This document shows positions 26,434-35,536 of a stretch of DNA of 64,000 bases, one piece after another (the stretch's first letter is position 1; the number at the start of each line of letters is the position of its first letter). A model generated the notes under the pieces. It was not told the origin of the DNA and did no database searches. It saw nothing but the letters and a program-made list of their open reading frames with translations. The DNA is from Variovorax brevis (GTDB lineage Bacteria > Pseudomonadota > Gammaproteobacteria > Burkholderiales > Burkholderiaceae_C), in the NCBI RefSeq assembly GCF_030317105.1, contig NZ_JASZYG010000012.1:101867-165866 (forward strand), in the 5' to 3' direction. The position numbers and the translations under genes were made by a program.

Positions 26434-27783
26434 ATGAATGGGTTTTCGCCCTTGTGGGCCTCGAAGTGGACGGAGTCCGTCCGCACGGTGCTGTGGGAGG
26501 CCGGCGATCGGGTCTGCGGGAAGCGGCTGAAGGCGTTGATCCCGATGTTGGTTGATGCGGTGGAACGCCATGGCCACCTCGATTTGGACCCGGTCGTGAG
26601 GACCAAGGTCCTGCAAGTCAGCGCAGCGACTATCGATCGCATCCTAGCCGATGCGCGCTTGCATATCGACGGGAAGCACAGGCGCCGCACTGGCGTAGGC
26701 GCGGCCATCAGGCGCAGCATTCCGGTACGCACGTTCGCCGACTGGCGCGACCCGGCGCCAGGCTTCTTCGAGATCGACATGGTCGAACACTGCGGCGGCC
26801 CGAAGACGGACGGTGACTACGTTCACACCCTGACGCTGACCGACATCGCCAGCGGTTGGACGGAATGCGTGGCGATGAGGATGCGCGACCAGATGCTGGT
26901 GATCGAAGCCTTCGAAAAGGTGACGGCCGATCTGCCGTTCGCGATGCTCGGCATCGACTCGGACAATGACAGCACCTTCATGAGCCAGGCCGTGTTTGAC
27001 TATTGCAAGGGGCGCGGGCTTGAGCAGACGCGATCACGGCCCTACAGGAAGAACGACCAGGCCTGGGTGGAGCAGAAGAACGGCGCGATCGTTCGACGGC
27101 TGGTCGGCTATGGCCGCCTGAGCGGTCGCGAAGCTACGAAGGCCCTGGCGCGGTTGTACGAGTCGTCCCGGTTGTACATCAACTACTTCCAACCCTCGTT
27201 CAAGCTGAAGTCCAAGACGCGCGACGGCGCCCGCGTGCACAAGGTGTACTTCGCGCCGGCGACCCCATGTGAACGGCTTATCGCCCACAGCGGTGTTGAG
27301 CCGGCGATCAAGGAGAAGCTGACGGCGCAATTCAAACGACTCGACCCGGTGCGGCTGCTGCAGGAAATCCGCAGCGCACAGCAGACGTTGAGCGAGATCG
27401 CGGCCCACGGCGTGCCGACGGAGGTGAACTCGCGAAGTGCAGCCGATGTTGCAACGTTCCTTCAAAGCTTGTCGTCAGCCTGGATCCAAGGCGAAGTACG
27501 TCCGACGCATCGCAAGCAGCCCAAGGCCAAACACTGGTGGCGAACCCGCACGGACCCGTTTGCCGACGCATGGCCTGTCATCGAAGGCTGGCTGATCGCG
27601 GAGCCCTCGATCGCGGCCAAGGCCTTGATGGCGCGTCTGGTCGCGATGGTTCCAGAGATTTACGACGGCAAGGCGCACCTGCGAATGCTGCAGCGCCGGG
27701 TGAAGGCTTGGCGCTGCGCGCGCGTGACCGAAATGGTCCTGGGCGGTCTGCGCAAGGCCGATGCAGTGCCGGCCGAAGTCTGA
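26434..27783 (+). mobile_element. DDE (rve integrase-core) transposase
   Basis: A 449-residue transposase. Catalytic residues are visible: Asp in GFFEIDMVEHCGGP, Asp in MLGIDSDNDSTFMSQ and Glu in DQAWVEQKNGAIVRRL. The order of elements resembles IS481/ISNCY-like single-ORF transposases. The N-terminal HTH part normally ahead of ESVRTVLWEAGDRVCGKRLK is not found in frame, so the 5' end may be truncated or frameshifted between 26300 and 26434. A terminal-repeat-like GTAACATTCCTTCGTGAGG lies near 28003-28021. Confidence 0.8.
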
Positions 27784-28032
27784 ACGCAGTCGATCGCCTT
27801 ACGCGATGCCGAGGGGGCCGGGCGCTTCGCGCCCGGCATGCCATGGACATGTGGACGATGCGCCTGCGGCGCACCGGCTGCGACCGTGGACAACGCGACG
27901 CTACGCGTCTGCGTTGCCCGCCGCCGCAGCCTTCGCCCACATGCCCACAGCCTCCAATTAAAGAATTGAAAAAGAAGACCAAACGACAACCAGCCGCCGA
28001 GTAACATTCCTTCGTGAGGAAACACGCCGGGC
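27784..28032. other. Non-coding tail of the transposase element
   Basis: Short GC-rich stretch after the transposase, ending in GTAACATTCCTTCGTGAGG, which looks like the right end of the element. No matching left end was found upstream. Confidence 0.4.
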
Positions 28033-28270
28033 AAGCTAATTGTCGCCAACCAGCTCTTCAATCCTGGCCACCTTCTCGTGAGGGCGCGAGACACTCTCGG
28101 GGAGTGCGAGCGCGGTCGCGGTCTGCACGATCGAGTTCGGCGAGATAGCGGCCGATGCTCTGCTCAAGCACTCAAGCTGCTGTGCTGCATTCGCCCTGGA
28201 CATTGTGCTCGTTGAAGTTCTTGGCGCGATCTTTCATGCCCTTGAATTTGCTTCCATTGACGCCGCTCCT
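28033..28270 (-). mobile_element. IS1182-like transposase fragment
   Basis: The minus strand reads NGSKFKGMKDRAKNFNEHNV and, after a stop, LEQSIGRYLAELDRADRDR, matching the central part of IS1182-family transposases (DGSKFKAVNNRDRNF ... RYLADLDRADR). Both ends are missing and stops interrupt it. Confidence 0.6.
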
Positions 28271-28324
28271 GTGATGGTTGTCGGCGCCGGCTGAACTTTG
28301 ACCTAACAGTGATGGTTGCTCATC

Positions 28325-28534
28325 TCAGATCGTTCGGACTCGCGGCGTGTCCAGTTCGATCCCCACAAGTGCACGCGCGAACAGGTAGTTGTTACGCACC
28401 CGCTCGGTCATGGCATTCATGTCGACGTGGCCCTCCGCGTCGCAAGAAAATGCCCAGTCCTGGCCGAGCCGCAGCAACGACTGGAAGTGGAGTTCGTAGC
28501 AGCCGACCGGTAGCGAATTGATTTTCGGATTCAT
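28325..28534 (-). CDS. Small hypothetical protein
   Basis: A 69-residue protein beginning MNPKINSLPVGCYELHFQSL, then GQDWAFSCDAEGHVDMNAM and RVRNNYLFARALVGIELDT. The composition and the ordered hydrophobic pattern look genuine; I have the impression of similar short proteins next to IS elements in Burkholderiales but cannot name a family. No signal or membrane segment. The cupin operon ends 149 bp away on the same strand. Confidence 0.5.
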   Translation of the reverse strand: MNPKINSLPVGCYELHFQSLLRLGQDWAFSCDAEGHVDMNAMTERVRNNYLFARALVGIELDTPRVRTI

Positions 28535-28682
28535 ATTGGCCTTCTTGACTCTGTCCTCCAGCCGCGATAACGAAATCCCTAGGAGCTGGAGGCCAAACTT
28601 GAGAGCACGCTGAGAGCCCCCGCCGCGGTGCCGTGCAGTGATTCAGGCATCAGGAGCGGAGCATCCCCGTCAAGTCGCGAAG

Positions 28683-29099
28683 TCAAGTCGCCGCGATTTT
28701 GGTGAAGTACTGTGCGTCGGTCACGTGTTCCATCCACGTGACGCTTTTCCCATCGATGTGTTCCTGGATGGCGATATGACTCATTGAGCTGGTATTCGTG
28801 GCACCGTGCCAATGCTTCTCACCTGGCGCGATCCATACAACGTCGCCAGGGTTGATCACCTCAACGTCTCGACCTTCAAGCTGCACCCACCCTCGTCCAG
28901 CTGTCACGATGAGAGTCTGGCCGAGAGGATGGGCATGCCAAGCAGTGCGTGCGCCGGGCTCAAAGGTAACGCTTGCTCCGCGCGCGCGGGCGGGCGTCGG
29001 GGGTTCAAACAGTGGATCTACGCGCACGGATCCAGTGAAGTTTCCTTGAGCGAGGTAGGAAGGCTGTGAGGCGTTTCGCTTGATTTCCATAATGTGCAT
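28683..29099 (-). CDS. Cupin-domain protein
   Basis: A 138-residue single cupin. Motif 1 is FEPGARTAWHAHPLGQTLIVTAGRG, with the two metal His residues in HAH and the Gln/Glu position. Motif 2 is INPGDVVWIAPGEKHWHGAT, with the third His. The fold suggests a small metal-dependent isomerase, dioxygenase or decarboxylase. Its ATG overlaps the stop of the preceding dehydrogenase gene by one base (TAATG), so the two are translationally coupled. The substrate is unknown; a carboxylic acid or quinone intermediate would fit. Confidence 0.87.
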   Translation of the reverse strand: MHIMEIKRNASQPSYLAQGNFTGSVRVDPLFEPPTPARARGASVTFEPGARTAWHAHPLGQTLIVTAGRGWVQLEGRDVEVINPGDVVWIAPGEKHWHGATNTSSMSHIAIQEHIDGKSVTWMEHVTDAQYFTKIAAT

Positions 29100-30001
29100 T
29101 ACGTAAGAGAGTGGTTTTCTGGAACGACATGGGTGCCTGCAAGGCGATCCATCACGAGGGCAGTCGCATAGACCTGAGTCTCCGGGCTATGTTCATTGAT
29201 CGTCATCTGGAGAAACTCCTTCGTGAGGTTTCCGAAAAGCATGGTCACATTGGAGTCCATGCCAAGTTGACATGCTTGGCGGATGTCCTTGTAGAGGAGG
29301 CCGAGGGTGAAATTTGATGCCAGCTTGCCACTCAGCACATGTGGTCTAACCAGCTTTTCCAGATAGAAGTTCCTGGCCGCACCCGCGGTCATGATGTCCA
29401 CAATCGTCTCTGCTCCGACGCCATTCTTGACCGCCAACGCCATGCATTCCATGGTGACAAATCGCTGTGCTGCAGAAACCAGGTTGTTTGCCAGCTTCGC
29501 AACGTGGCCTGCTCCCACGTCCCCAGCGTGGAAGATGTTGGGGCTGATAGTCTGGAGAAGCGGCAGCACTTTTTCGTACTGCAGTTTGGTGGCGCCCAGC
29601 ATGATTGCAATGTTTCCAGCGCGAGCCCCAGTAGGACCTCCGCTAACCGGCGCGTCGATCAACTCCACACCCCGAAGCGCTAGTTCAGCTGCCATGGCAC
29701 GCGTGGCCATAGGGTCACCAGACGTTTGATCAACCAATAGCGTGCCTTCACGCAACGAGCCGAGCAGTCCGTCAGCACCAAAAATCACAGTGCGGACAAT
29801 GTCTGAAGTTGGGAGGCACATCAAGATGATGTCGCATTGTTGGCCGACGTCTGACAAGGAGGTGGCGGAGACTGCCCCTTGCATCACCATTTTTTGCACT
29901 GCGGCCGTATTTGCGTCGTAAACGAGCAGCTCGTGCCCAAGTTGCAGGCGGGCTGCCAGTGCGCTGCCCATGTTGCCTAGTCCGATGTATCCGACTTTCA
30001 T
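29099..30001 (-). CDS. Beta-hydroxyacid dehydrogenase (3-hydroxyisobutyrate dehydrogenase family)
   Basis: A 300-residue NAD(P)-dependent dehydrogenase: MKVGYIGLGNMGSALAARL, then VDQTSGDPMATRAMA, LIDAPVSGGPTGARAGNIAI, and the catalytic Lys in GHVAKLANNLVSAAQRF. The start at 30001 gives the Rossmann motif directly at the N-terminus; an in-frame ATG 48 nt upstream is less likely and would run into the operator at 30039. It forms a two-gene operon with the cupin. It is a relative of the gene at 22673, perhaps acting on the same compound class. Confidence 0.9.
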   Translation of the reverse strand: MKVGYIGLGNMGSALAARLQLGHELLVYDANTAAVQKMVMQGAVSATSLSDVGQQCDIILMCLPTSDIVRTVIFGADGLLGSLREGTLLVDQTSGDPMATRAMAAELALRGVELIDAPVSGGPTGARAGNIAIMLGATKLQYEKVLPLLQTISPNIFHAGDVGAGHVAKLANNLVSAAQRFVTMECMALAVKNGVGAETIVDIMTAGAARNFYLEKLVRPHVLSGKLASNFTLGLLYKDIRQACQLGMDSNVTMLFGNLTKEFLQMTINEHSPETQVYATALVMDRLAGTHVVPENHSLT

Positions 30002-30038
30002 TTGTGTCCGATCGCAAGTTGTATTGCCGACGTGGCAA

Positions 30039-30077
30039 AGGTTAACCATTACCCCATTCGATGATTATATCGATAAT
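30039..30077 (-). promoter_or_regulatory. AGGTTAACCA operator plus ATTATCGATA element (site h)
   Basis: Read on the minus strand: ATTATCGATA (30077-30068), ATAATCATC, then the TGGTTAACCT core (30048-30039), 38 bp before the ATG at 30001. It mirrors site e in element order, so both may answer to the same two regulators. Confidence 0.6.
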
Positions 30078-30328
30078 GTTGTCGGAAAAGCAAGTGCGGT
30101 CTTGGCGAAAGCCTGTGTTCACATCCGCTTTCTCTTGGGGCGATCGACAGGCCGGTCAACAATGCCGGCAAATTCTGGGAGGGAGGCTGGTGAGGTAGGG
30201 CGGAACCCGTGCTTCTATTGGCGTTCCGTTGGCTGGGGAGGCACCCAAGGGCGGGAGCTGGACGGTCGCGCTGTCTTCCTGCAGACTTTGCACGCAGTTC
30301 GAACCTTAGGAGGTCCCAGCCGAGGGCA

Positions 30329-31024
30329 TCAGGCTTGAGCGATCAACGGCTCAATAACGAGCGTTCTTGCATACTCTTCTCTACCGAACGAGATATGTCG
30401 CGCACATACCTCCGCCAACTTGACATTGTCGCCATGCTTGAGGGCATCGATGACAGCCCAATGATCACGTCCGGCACGCTTGCGCCGCTCTTGGTCAGCT
30501 ACGAACCGTATACGCACCGGTTGTGCCTGCAGCGCGAGTAGTTCGACCTGATCCGCCAAAAGCCGATTCGGGCAAGCAGAGAAAAGTGTTCGATGGAACT
30601 CATCATTCAACATGTGGATGCTGTGCCAGTCACCGCGCTGCGCTGCGCTGTCGTACGCCTTCTGGATGCGTGTGAGCTCTTTAATGAGCGCAGCAGAGGG
30701 CGGCATGGGGATGCGAGATGCAGATTCTCTCTCCAATATTTCGCGCATTTCATAGAGGTCGAGCACCTCTTGCGGGCTGTAGCTCCTGATGCGGGTGCCA
30801 CGATTTTCGGTCCTTACCGCCAGCCCGCATGAATGCAGCTCTTCCAACGCGCGGCGGACTGCGTATCGAGAGACGCCGAAGCGAGTCATCAACTCGTCCT
30901 CGAGAAGGTGCTCCTTGGGTTGAAGACGCCCGTAGATGATGTCCTTCTTCAGTTCTTTCAGGACGACTTGCCAAGTGCGCTTCTGGGCTTCGGCTGCGGT
31001 ATCGGTAGGCTTGAAATCCTTCAT
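30329..31024 (-). CDS. GntR-family regulator, FCD subfamily
   Basis: A 231-residue regulator. The HTH spans about 20-85: LLEDELMTRFGVSRYAVRRAL, then EELHSCGLAVRTENRGTRIR. The FCD ligand domain follows from about 95, with metal-ligand-like residues in MLNDEFHRTLFSACPNRL and CARHISFGREEYART. It is divergent from the DUF2889 gene, with TGGTT-N7-AACCA at 31279-31295 between them. It is the second candidate reader of the TGGTTAACCA sites, or of the ATTATCGATA element. Confidence 0.88.
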   Translation of the reverse strand: MKDFKPTDTAAEAQKRTWQVVLKELKKDIIYGRLQPKEHLLEDELMTRFGVSRYAVRRALEELHSCGLAVRTENRGTRIRSYSPQEVLDLYEMREILERESASRIPMPPSAALIKELTRIQKAYDSAAQRGDWHSIHMLNDEFHRTLFSACPNRLLADQVELLALQAQPVRIRFVADQERRKRAGRDHWAVIDALKHGDNVKLAEVCARHISFGREEYARTLVIEPLIAQA

Positions 31025-31278
31025 GGCGTCGGTAGACCTAAAAATTTAGTGATCGCCCCAGTTTCTGGAGCATTTTGCGAGCGCAAGGCACAGGCAACCG
31101 GCCGTCGCAACGGAACGTCGATCCAGGGGATGATAGATGGCCCGCCAGTGCTTCGGCCGATGTCCTCCATCCAATGGCTTTTCGCGGGAGGGCGCCACCG
31201 CAGCTTGGAAGTCCAAGGATTTGACCGCCTTCCCTCTGGTTTGAGACGATGAGCAACGCATATCGCATCCGCTTTTAA

Positions 31279-31295
31279 TGGTTGACTTTTAACCA
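31279..31295. promoter_or_regulatory. Spaced palindrome TGGTT-N7-AACCA (site i)
   Basis: The arms equal those of TGGTTAACCA but with seven bases between them. It lies in the divergent region between gntR (31024) and the DUF2889 gene. It may be an operator for the divergent pair. Confidence 0.4.
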
Positions 31296-31493
31296 AACAC
31301 CTTTAACATGGGTTGCAGACAAGGATGAGGGACTTGAGATGTACCTTGCGAAGGCGAAAGTCAAACTTTTCTGAAACTAAGAAGATGCCGTTTTGGTCCT
31401 GAGCTCTTATCGAAACCTTTTCAAGTGCCTTGTGCTTTATGAAACCGAATCATCATGCAACCTCTTGCGGATGACGCCCGAGCCGGAGTACCC

Positions 31494-32084
31494 ATGATCG
31501 ATGCTGCTGTGGGTTCGCGCGTCGCGCCAACGATCGAACGAGAGGAACTCCACTTCCGCCGAATCGACATGTGTGGTTACCGAAGAAGCGACGGCCTTTA
31601 CGAAGTCGAGGGGCGACTTGTTGATCGCAAACCGTACGACATGCCAATGCGAAACGGTGGCCGTGTCGTTCCCGCCAATGAGCCGATCCATGATTTGGGC
31701 GTTCGGCTCGTTTTCGACAAAGAGATGACGGTCCAAGAAGTCTCCACCTTCACGGAGGCGGCCCCATACGCGGAGTGCCCTGCCGGCGGTGAAGCGCTCA
31801 AATCCTTGATCGGGCTTCGCATTGCGAGTGGATGGGGTCGTGAAGTTAGAGCCCGCCTCAAGGGAGCACCGAGTTGCACGCATTTGCTGGAGTTGCTCGT
31901 CCCCTTGGGCACTACAGCTTTCCAATCCCTGGGCGTCGTGGTATTCGCGGAACCTGAGGCCAGGGACCCCAGTGGGCGCCCGCTCAAGATTGATAGTTGC
32001 TACGCATATCGGGCAACAGGTGAACTAGTGCTGCGGCAGTGGCCCACTTTTCACATCCACAGCGTGCAATCCTCAGACGAGTAG
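31494..32084 (+). CDS. DUF2889 domain protein
   Basis: A 196-residue protein recognisable as DUF2889: REELHFRRIDMCGYRRSDGL, YEVEGRLVDRKPYDM, VPANEPIHDLGVRLVFDKEM, and TEAAPYAECPAGGEALKSLI with the conserved Cys. The ATG at 31494 is chosen because GGAG lies 5 nt upstream; an in-frame ATG at 31455 lacks a good site. DUF2889 proteins often accompany aromatic or steroid catabolic genes; no reaction is established that I know of. It is divergent from the GntR gene. Confidence 0.72.
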   Translation: MIDAAVGSRVAPTIEREELHFRRIDMCGYRRSDGLYEVEGRLVDRKPYDMPMRNGGRVVPANEPIHDLGVRLVFDKEMTVQEVSTFTEAAPYAECPAGGEALKSLIGLRIASGWGREVRARLKGAPSCTHLLELLVPLGTTAFQSLGVVVFAEPEARDPSGRPLKIDSCYAYRATGELVLRQWPTFHIHSVQSSDE

Positions 32085-32261
32085 CGCGCAGTCGAACAAT
32101 ACGCGTGATGGATGCGAGGCACAAATAGCTGAGCTGAAACCCGAACTTGCATCCAAGAGCGACATCTGGGAGAAGCGACGATAAGGGCGAGAACACGAGT
32201 TGGCGATAAAAAACATCGTATCGCGCAGCAGAAGCGAGTCTTAACTGTAAGGTCGGTTTGG

Positions 32262-33710
32262 TCAGGTGACGTGGTGGACGTGCTTGGGGAACATGAATGC
32301 ATCAATGCCTTCATGGCCACCCTCCGTGCCGTAGCCACTGTCTTTGAGGCCTCCGAATGGAGCTTCGACTTGTGAGATGGCGAAAGAGTTGATGCCAATC
32401 CCGCCGGCGTGCAGTTCATCTGCAACCCGCACCGCTGTGGCGGCGGAGCTGGTGAAGCCGTAAGCAGCAAGGCCGTAGTTCAGACGATGTGCCTCGATGA
32501 GCCCTTCTTCGATGCCTTCAAATCGTGTCACGAGCGCAAGCGGACCAAACGGTTCAATGTGCATTGCCTTTGCTGCTGCTGGCATGTCGGCCACCAAAGT
32601 TGGTCGCAGGAAATTGCCCTGCTCGCGCGCCCGCCGACCGCCTGCAACGAGACGACCACCCTGGGACAGAGCGTCTGTTACCAATTCTTCGATGGCGTCA
32701 ACGCGCCGCGAATTGGCCAAGGGACCCATCTGACTGCTTGACTCCAGGCCCGGGCCCACAATCAGGTCATCCATCGCAGCGCCAAAGCCCTTGACAAACT
32801 TGTCGTGGATACCCGCTTGGACGATAAACCGGGTTGGCGAAGTACAAACCTGCCCAGCGTTGCGAGTCTTCCCCTGAATGCAAGTAGCAATGGTTCTTTC
32901 GAGATCCGCGTCGTCAAACACCAGCACCGGCGCATGCCCACCAAGCTCCAAAGTGCAAGGTTTGATCCCTTCGGCGGCCAGCAGCCCTAGCTGCCGCCCG
33001 ACAGCCGTTGATCCAGTGAACGTCACCTTCCGGATGACTTCTGAACGAATGAGATGCGCCGAGACCTCGGCCGGGACGCCGAAGACAACATTAAGCACGC
33101 CCGGAGGCAAGCCGGCATCGGACAACGCTTGAGCCAGTGCAAGTGCTGAGGCCGGCGTTTCTTCGGCGGGCTTAATGATTACAGTGCAGCCGGCAGCGAG
33201 CGCTGGAGCAATCTTGCGGGCAGGGACTGCACCTGGAAAGTTCCACGGGGTAAAGGCAGCGACTGGTCCGATCGGTTGGGGCAGCACCATCTGCCGCGCG
33301 CCCCGCATGCGCTGGGGCATCACGCGTCCGTTTGCGCGAAGCGCCTCGGCAGCGTACCAATCAAAATTTTCGGCAACGTACGCGATTTCAATCAAAGAAT
33401 CTGAAAGCGTTTTCCCCTGCTCCAGCGTCATGAGGCGCGCCAAGGTCGCACTGCGTTGACGAATGATGTCAGCAGTGCGACGCAATATTGCTGCGCGTTC
33501 GATCGCCGGGGTGTAGCGCCATGATTCGAATGCGCCTGCACTTGCCTGCAATGCATCATCGAGATCCTGTTTGCTGGCGCGCGGAACCTCTGCCAACACC
33601 TCTCCGGTTGCCGGATTGCGCACCACTCCACATGAGCCGTCACCGCCCGGGCGAAATTTCCCCGCTATGAAGAGGAGGGGGGCTTGATACGTTGTGCTGG
33701 GCATATCCAC
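32262..33710 (-). CDS. NAD(P)-dependent aldehyde dehydrogenase (succinate-semialdehyde type)
   Basis: A 482-residue aldehyde dehydrogenase. Catalytic Glu is in TLELGGHAPVLVFDD, catalytic Cys in TRNAGQVCTSPTRFIV, and the oxyanion Asn in FTPWNFPGAVPARK. The C-terminal SQVEAPFGGLKDSGYGTEGG is typical of the succinate-semialdehyde dehydrogenase subgroup. GTG at 33710 has AAGGA 7 nt upstream and is preferred over an ATG two codons later. It would oxidise a semialdehyde made by the nearby alcohol or hydroxyacid dehydrogenases. Confidence 0.9.
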   Translation of the reverse strand: MDMPSTTYQAPLLFIAGKFRPGGDGSCGVVRNPATGEVLAEVPRASKQDLDDALQASAGAFESWRYTPAIERAAILRRTADIIRQRSATLARLMTLEQGKTLSDSLIEIAYVAENFDWYAAEALRANGRVMPQRMRGARQMVLPQPIGPVAAFTPWNFPGAVPARKIAPALAAGCTVIIKPAEETPASALALAQALSDAGLPPGVLNVVFGVPAEVSAHLIRSEVIRKVTFTGSTAVGRQLGLLAAEGIKPCTLELGGHAPVLVFDDADLERTIATCIQGKTRNAGQVCTSPTRFIVQAGIHDKFVKGFGAAMDDLIVGPGLESSSQMGPLANSRRVDAIEELVTDALSQGGRLVAGGRRAREQGNFLRPTLVADMPAAAKAMHIEPFGPLALVTRFEGIEEGLIEAHRLNYGLAAYGFTSSAATAVRVADELHAGGIGINSFAISQVEAPFGGLKDSGYGTEGGHEGIDAFMFPKHVHHVT

Positions 33711-34319
33711 TGTAAGGTCCTTCTATTGATACGTACTGCTTGAGTCGACGGTGACTCGGGCTTAGAGGTCCGCTTTGAGCGCTTCCCGCATCTAATGATC
33801 AACTCGGTGGCACACGGCTTCGCTCAACCAAGGTGTGCCTGTAGAGTGCTCTTCGACGCGCGTTGAATCAGGTCAATGACAGGTCGGGCAGGGCTGGAGC
33901 GCGCCGCGGCGGACGCCTCGTGGCCCGAGCCCTTGCAACGTCCAATCACAACGTTCGTCTCTGTCATCACGATTTGTCTCCATGAATGAAATCGGACGGA
34001 CCCAAGTGCCCGTCTTGGAGCTAGACAAGCCCGATACTAACTAAACATTCTTAAATGTCAACCATTAACCATATGGAGCGTGTCCCCGTAACAAAGCGCA
34101 ACAAATCGCAAGCTGGAAGGTCCTGCTGGCGTAAGATCGCAATAGGCGACGTGAGTGAGCGCCTCCGGCTTCGGAAGCCTCTTGATCAAACTGAAGGATC
34201 ATTGCATGTTTCAGTGCTGCTCCAGTGGTTACCCAGTTGGCTTATGAATTATTGGCTAAACAATGGTGCGCCATGCGCCGCCTTGAGTCCTGCTTCCCAA
34301 CCTCTGAGGAGTTTCCGAA
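33711..34319. other. Divergent intergenic region with half-operator (site j)
   Basis: Separates the aldehyde dehydrogenase and SDR genes. Around 34058-34075 the sequence holds GTCAACCATTAACCATATGG: two TAACC/CAACC half-sites of the TGGTTAACCA type rather than a full palindrome. Open frames inside have no domain, so I call no gene. Confidence 0.45.
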
Positions 34320-35168
34320 ATGTCGTTGTCAGTCCCAGAAAGGAAGCCTACGTGGCTTATCACGGGGTGCTCCAGCGGACTGGGCAGCGAGCTGGCAAGC
34401 GCCGTATTGGCCGCTGGATGGAATGCGGTTGTCACGGCCCGCGATCGTTCCGCGCTACAAGGGCTTGCCGCGGCGTTCCCCCACTCGGCCCTCCCTCTTG
34501 CACTGGACGTAACGGATTCCAGTCAAATAGTTGAAGTAGTTCGGGCGGCAATAGCTCGGTTTGGGCAGGTTGACGTACTTGTCAACAATGCCGGACATGG
34601 GTTCCGCAGTGCTGTTGAAGAGGCAACTCAGCCGGAGCTGGATGAACTTTTCGCTACCAATTTCTTCGGGCCGGTGGCTCTCATTAGGGAGGTGCTTCCG
34701 GGAATGAGGGCGAGACGAAGCGGCGCCATCATCAATGTCTCATCGATGGCTGCCCGTCATGCCGCGGCCGGGTCAGGGTTTTATTCGGCTTCGAAATGCG
34801 CCTTGGAAGGTATGTCCGACGGCTTGCGCAAGGAGGTAGGTCCGCTCGGTATCAAGGTGATGGTTGTCGCGCCGGGCCAATTCAGAACAAACTTTTCGGG
34901 GCGCTCCCTTAGACAGTCGAGATCAGCAATACCTGACTACGCAGACACCGCCGGCCGGCGCCGCAAAGAGCGGGAAACTTCTCATGGAAATCAGCCTGGC
35001 AACCCTCTGCTGGGTGCAAAGGCGATCATCGATACGATCGGTGCCGACGACGCACCATTCATGCTGTTCTTGGGACGAGATGCAGTAAAGGTGGTCAGCG
35101 CATCAATAGATGCCCTGAAGGCGGACATCACGAGGTGGGCAGCTGTTAGCGAATCAACCGACTTTTGA
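34320..35168 (+). CDS. Short-chain dehydrogenase/reductase (SDR)
   Basis: A 282-residue classical SDR. The cofactor motif is WLITGCSSGLGSELASAVL, the structural motif VDVLVNNAGHG, and the active site Ser plus YSASK is in GSGFYSASKCALEGMSDGL. The cofactor strand ends VVTARD, which suggests NADP. GAGGAG lies 8 nt before the ATG. The C-terminal part (ADTAGRRRKERETS) is an extension seen in the oxidoreductase group annotated as SDR/retinol-type. Substrate unknown. Confidence 0.88.
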   Translation: MSLSVPERKPTWLITGCSSGLGSELASAVLAAGWNAVVTARDRSALQGLAAAFPHSALPLALDVTDSSQIVEVVRAAIARFGQVDVLVNNAGHGFRSAVEEATQPELDELFATNFFGPVALIREVLPGMRARRSGAIINVSSMAARHAAAGSGFYSASKCALEGMSDGLRKEVGPLGIKVMVVAPGQFRTNFSGRSLRQSRSAIPDYADTAGRRRKERETSHGNQPGNPLLGAKAIIDTIGADDAPFMLFLGRDAVKVVSASIDALKADITRWAAVSESTDF

Positions 35169-35536
35169 AAGAATGCTCCTCAACGCGCCGAGCACTTGCC
35201 GCCAGTGCTCAAACGCGCTGTCTATGAGCATAGATGCGGGAGGACGAGTTCTTCGTCCTCGATCACCTCGGTCAGCATGGGCAAACCTTCGGGCTGTCGA
35301 TTACGCCAAGCAGGAAGGCGACGAAGGCGGGAGCGACCGCCGTGGCGGCGTTGCCGCTGATCCCCAAAAGAACTGATTTTCGTCAAGGGGGGGCCGCGAG
35401 TGCCGAGGCGGTGCGGTCGCCGCGATGGCCTTCAGGAAACCGCTCCTCGCACGGTTGGGACTCTCTCATCTTTTTCCGCGCGACGCGTGCCCACGGTTGC
35501 AAGTGTCAGATCCTGGGCATCTCGCCCAAGCAACTT
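35169..35536. other. Intergenic, contains a hairpin at 35240-35260
   Basis: GAGGACGA, a five-base loop and TCGTCCTC form an 8-bp stem just after the SDR stop. There is no T-run, so it is at best a weak terminator between the convergent SDR and LuxR genes. No gene seen. Confidence 0.4.

Noticed and set aside
35240..35260. Hairpin considered as a rho-independent terminator
   Set aside because: A stem is present but no following T-run; listed only as a weak hairpin.
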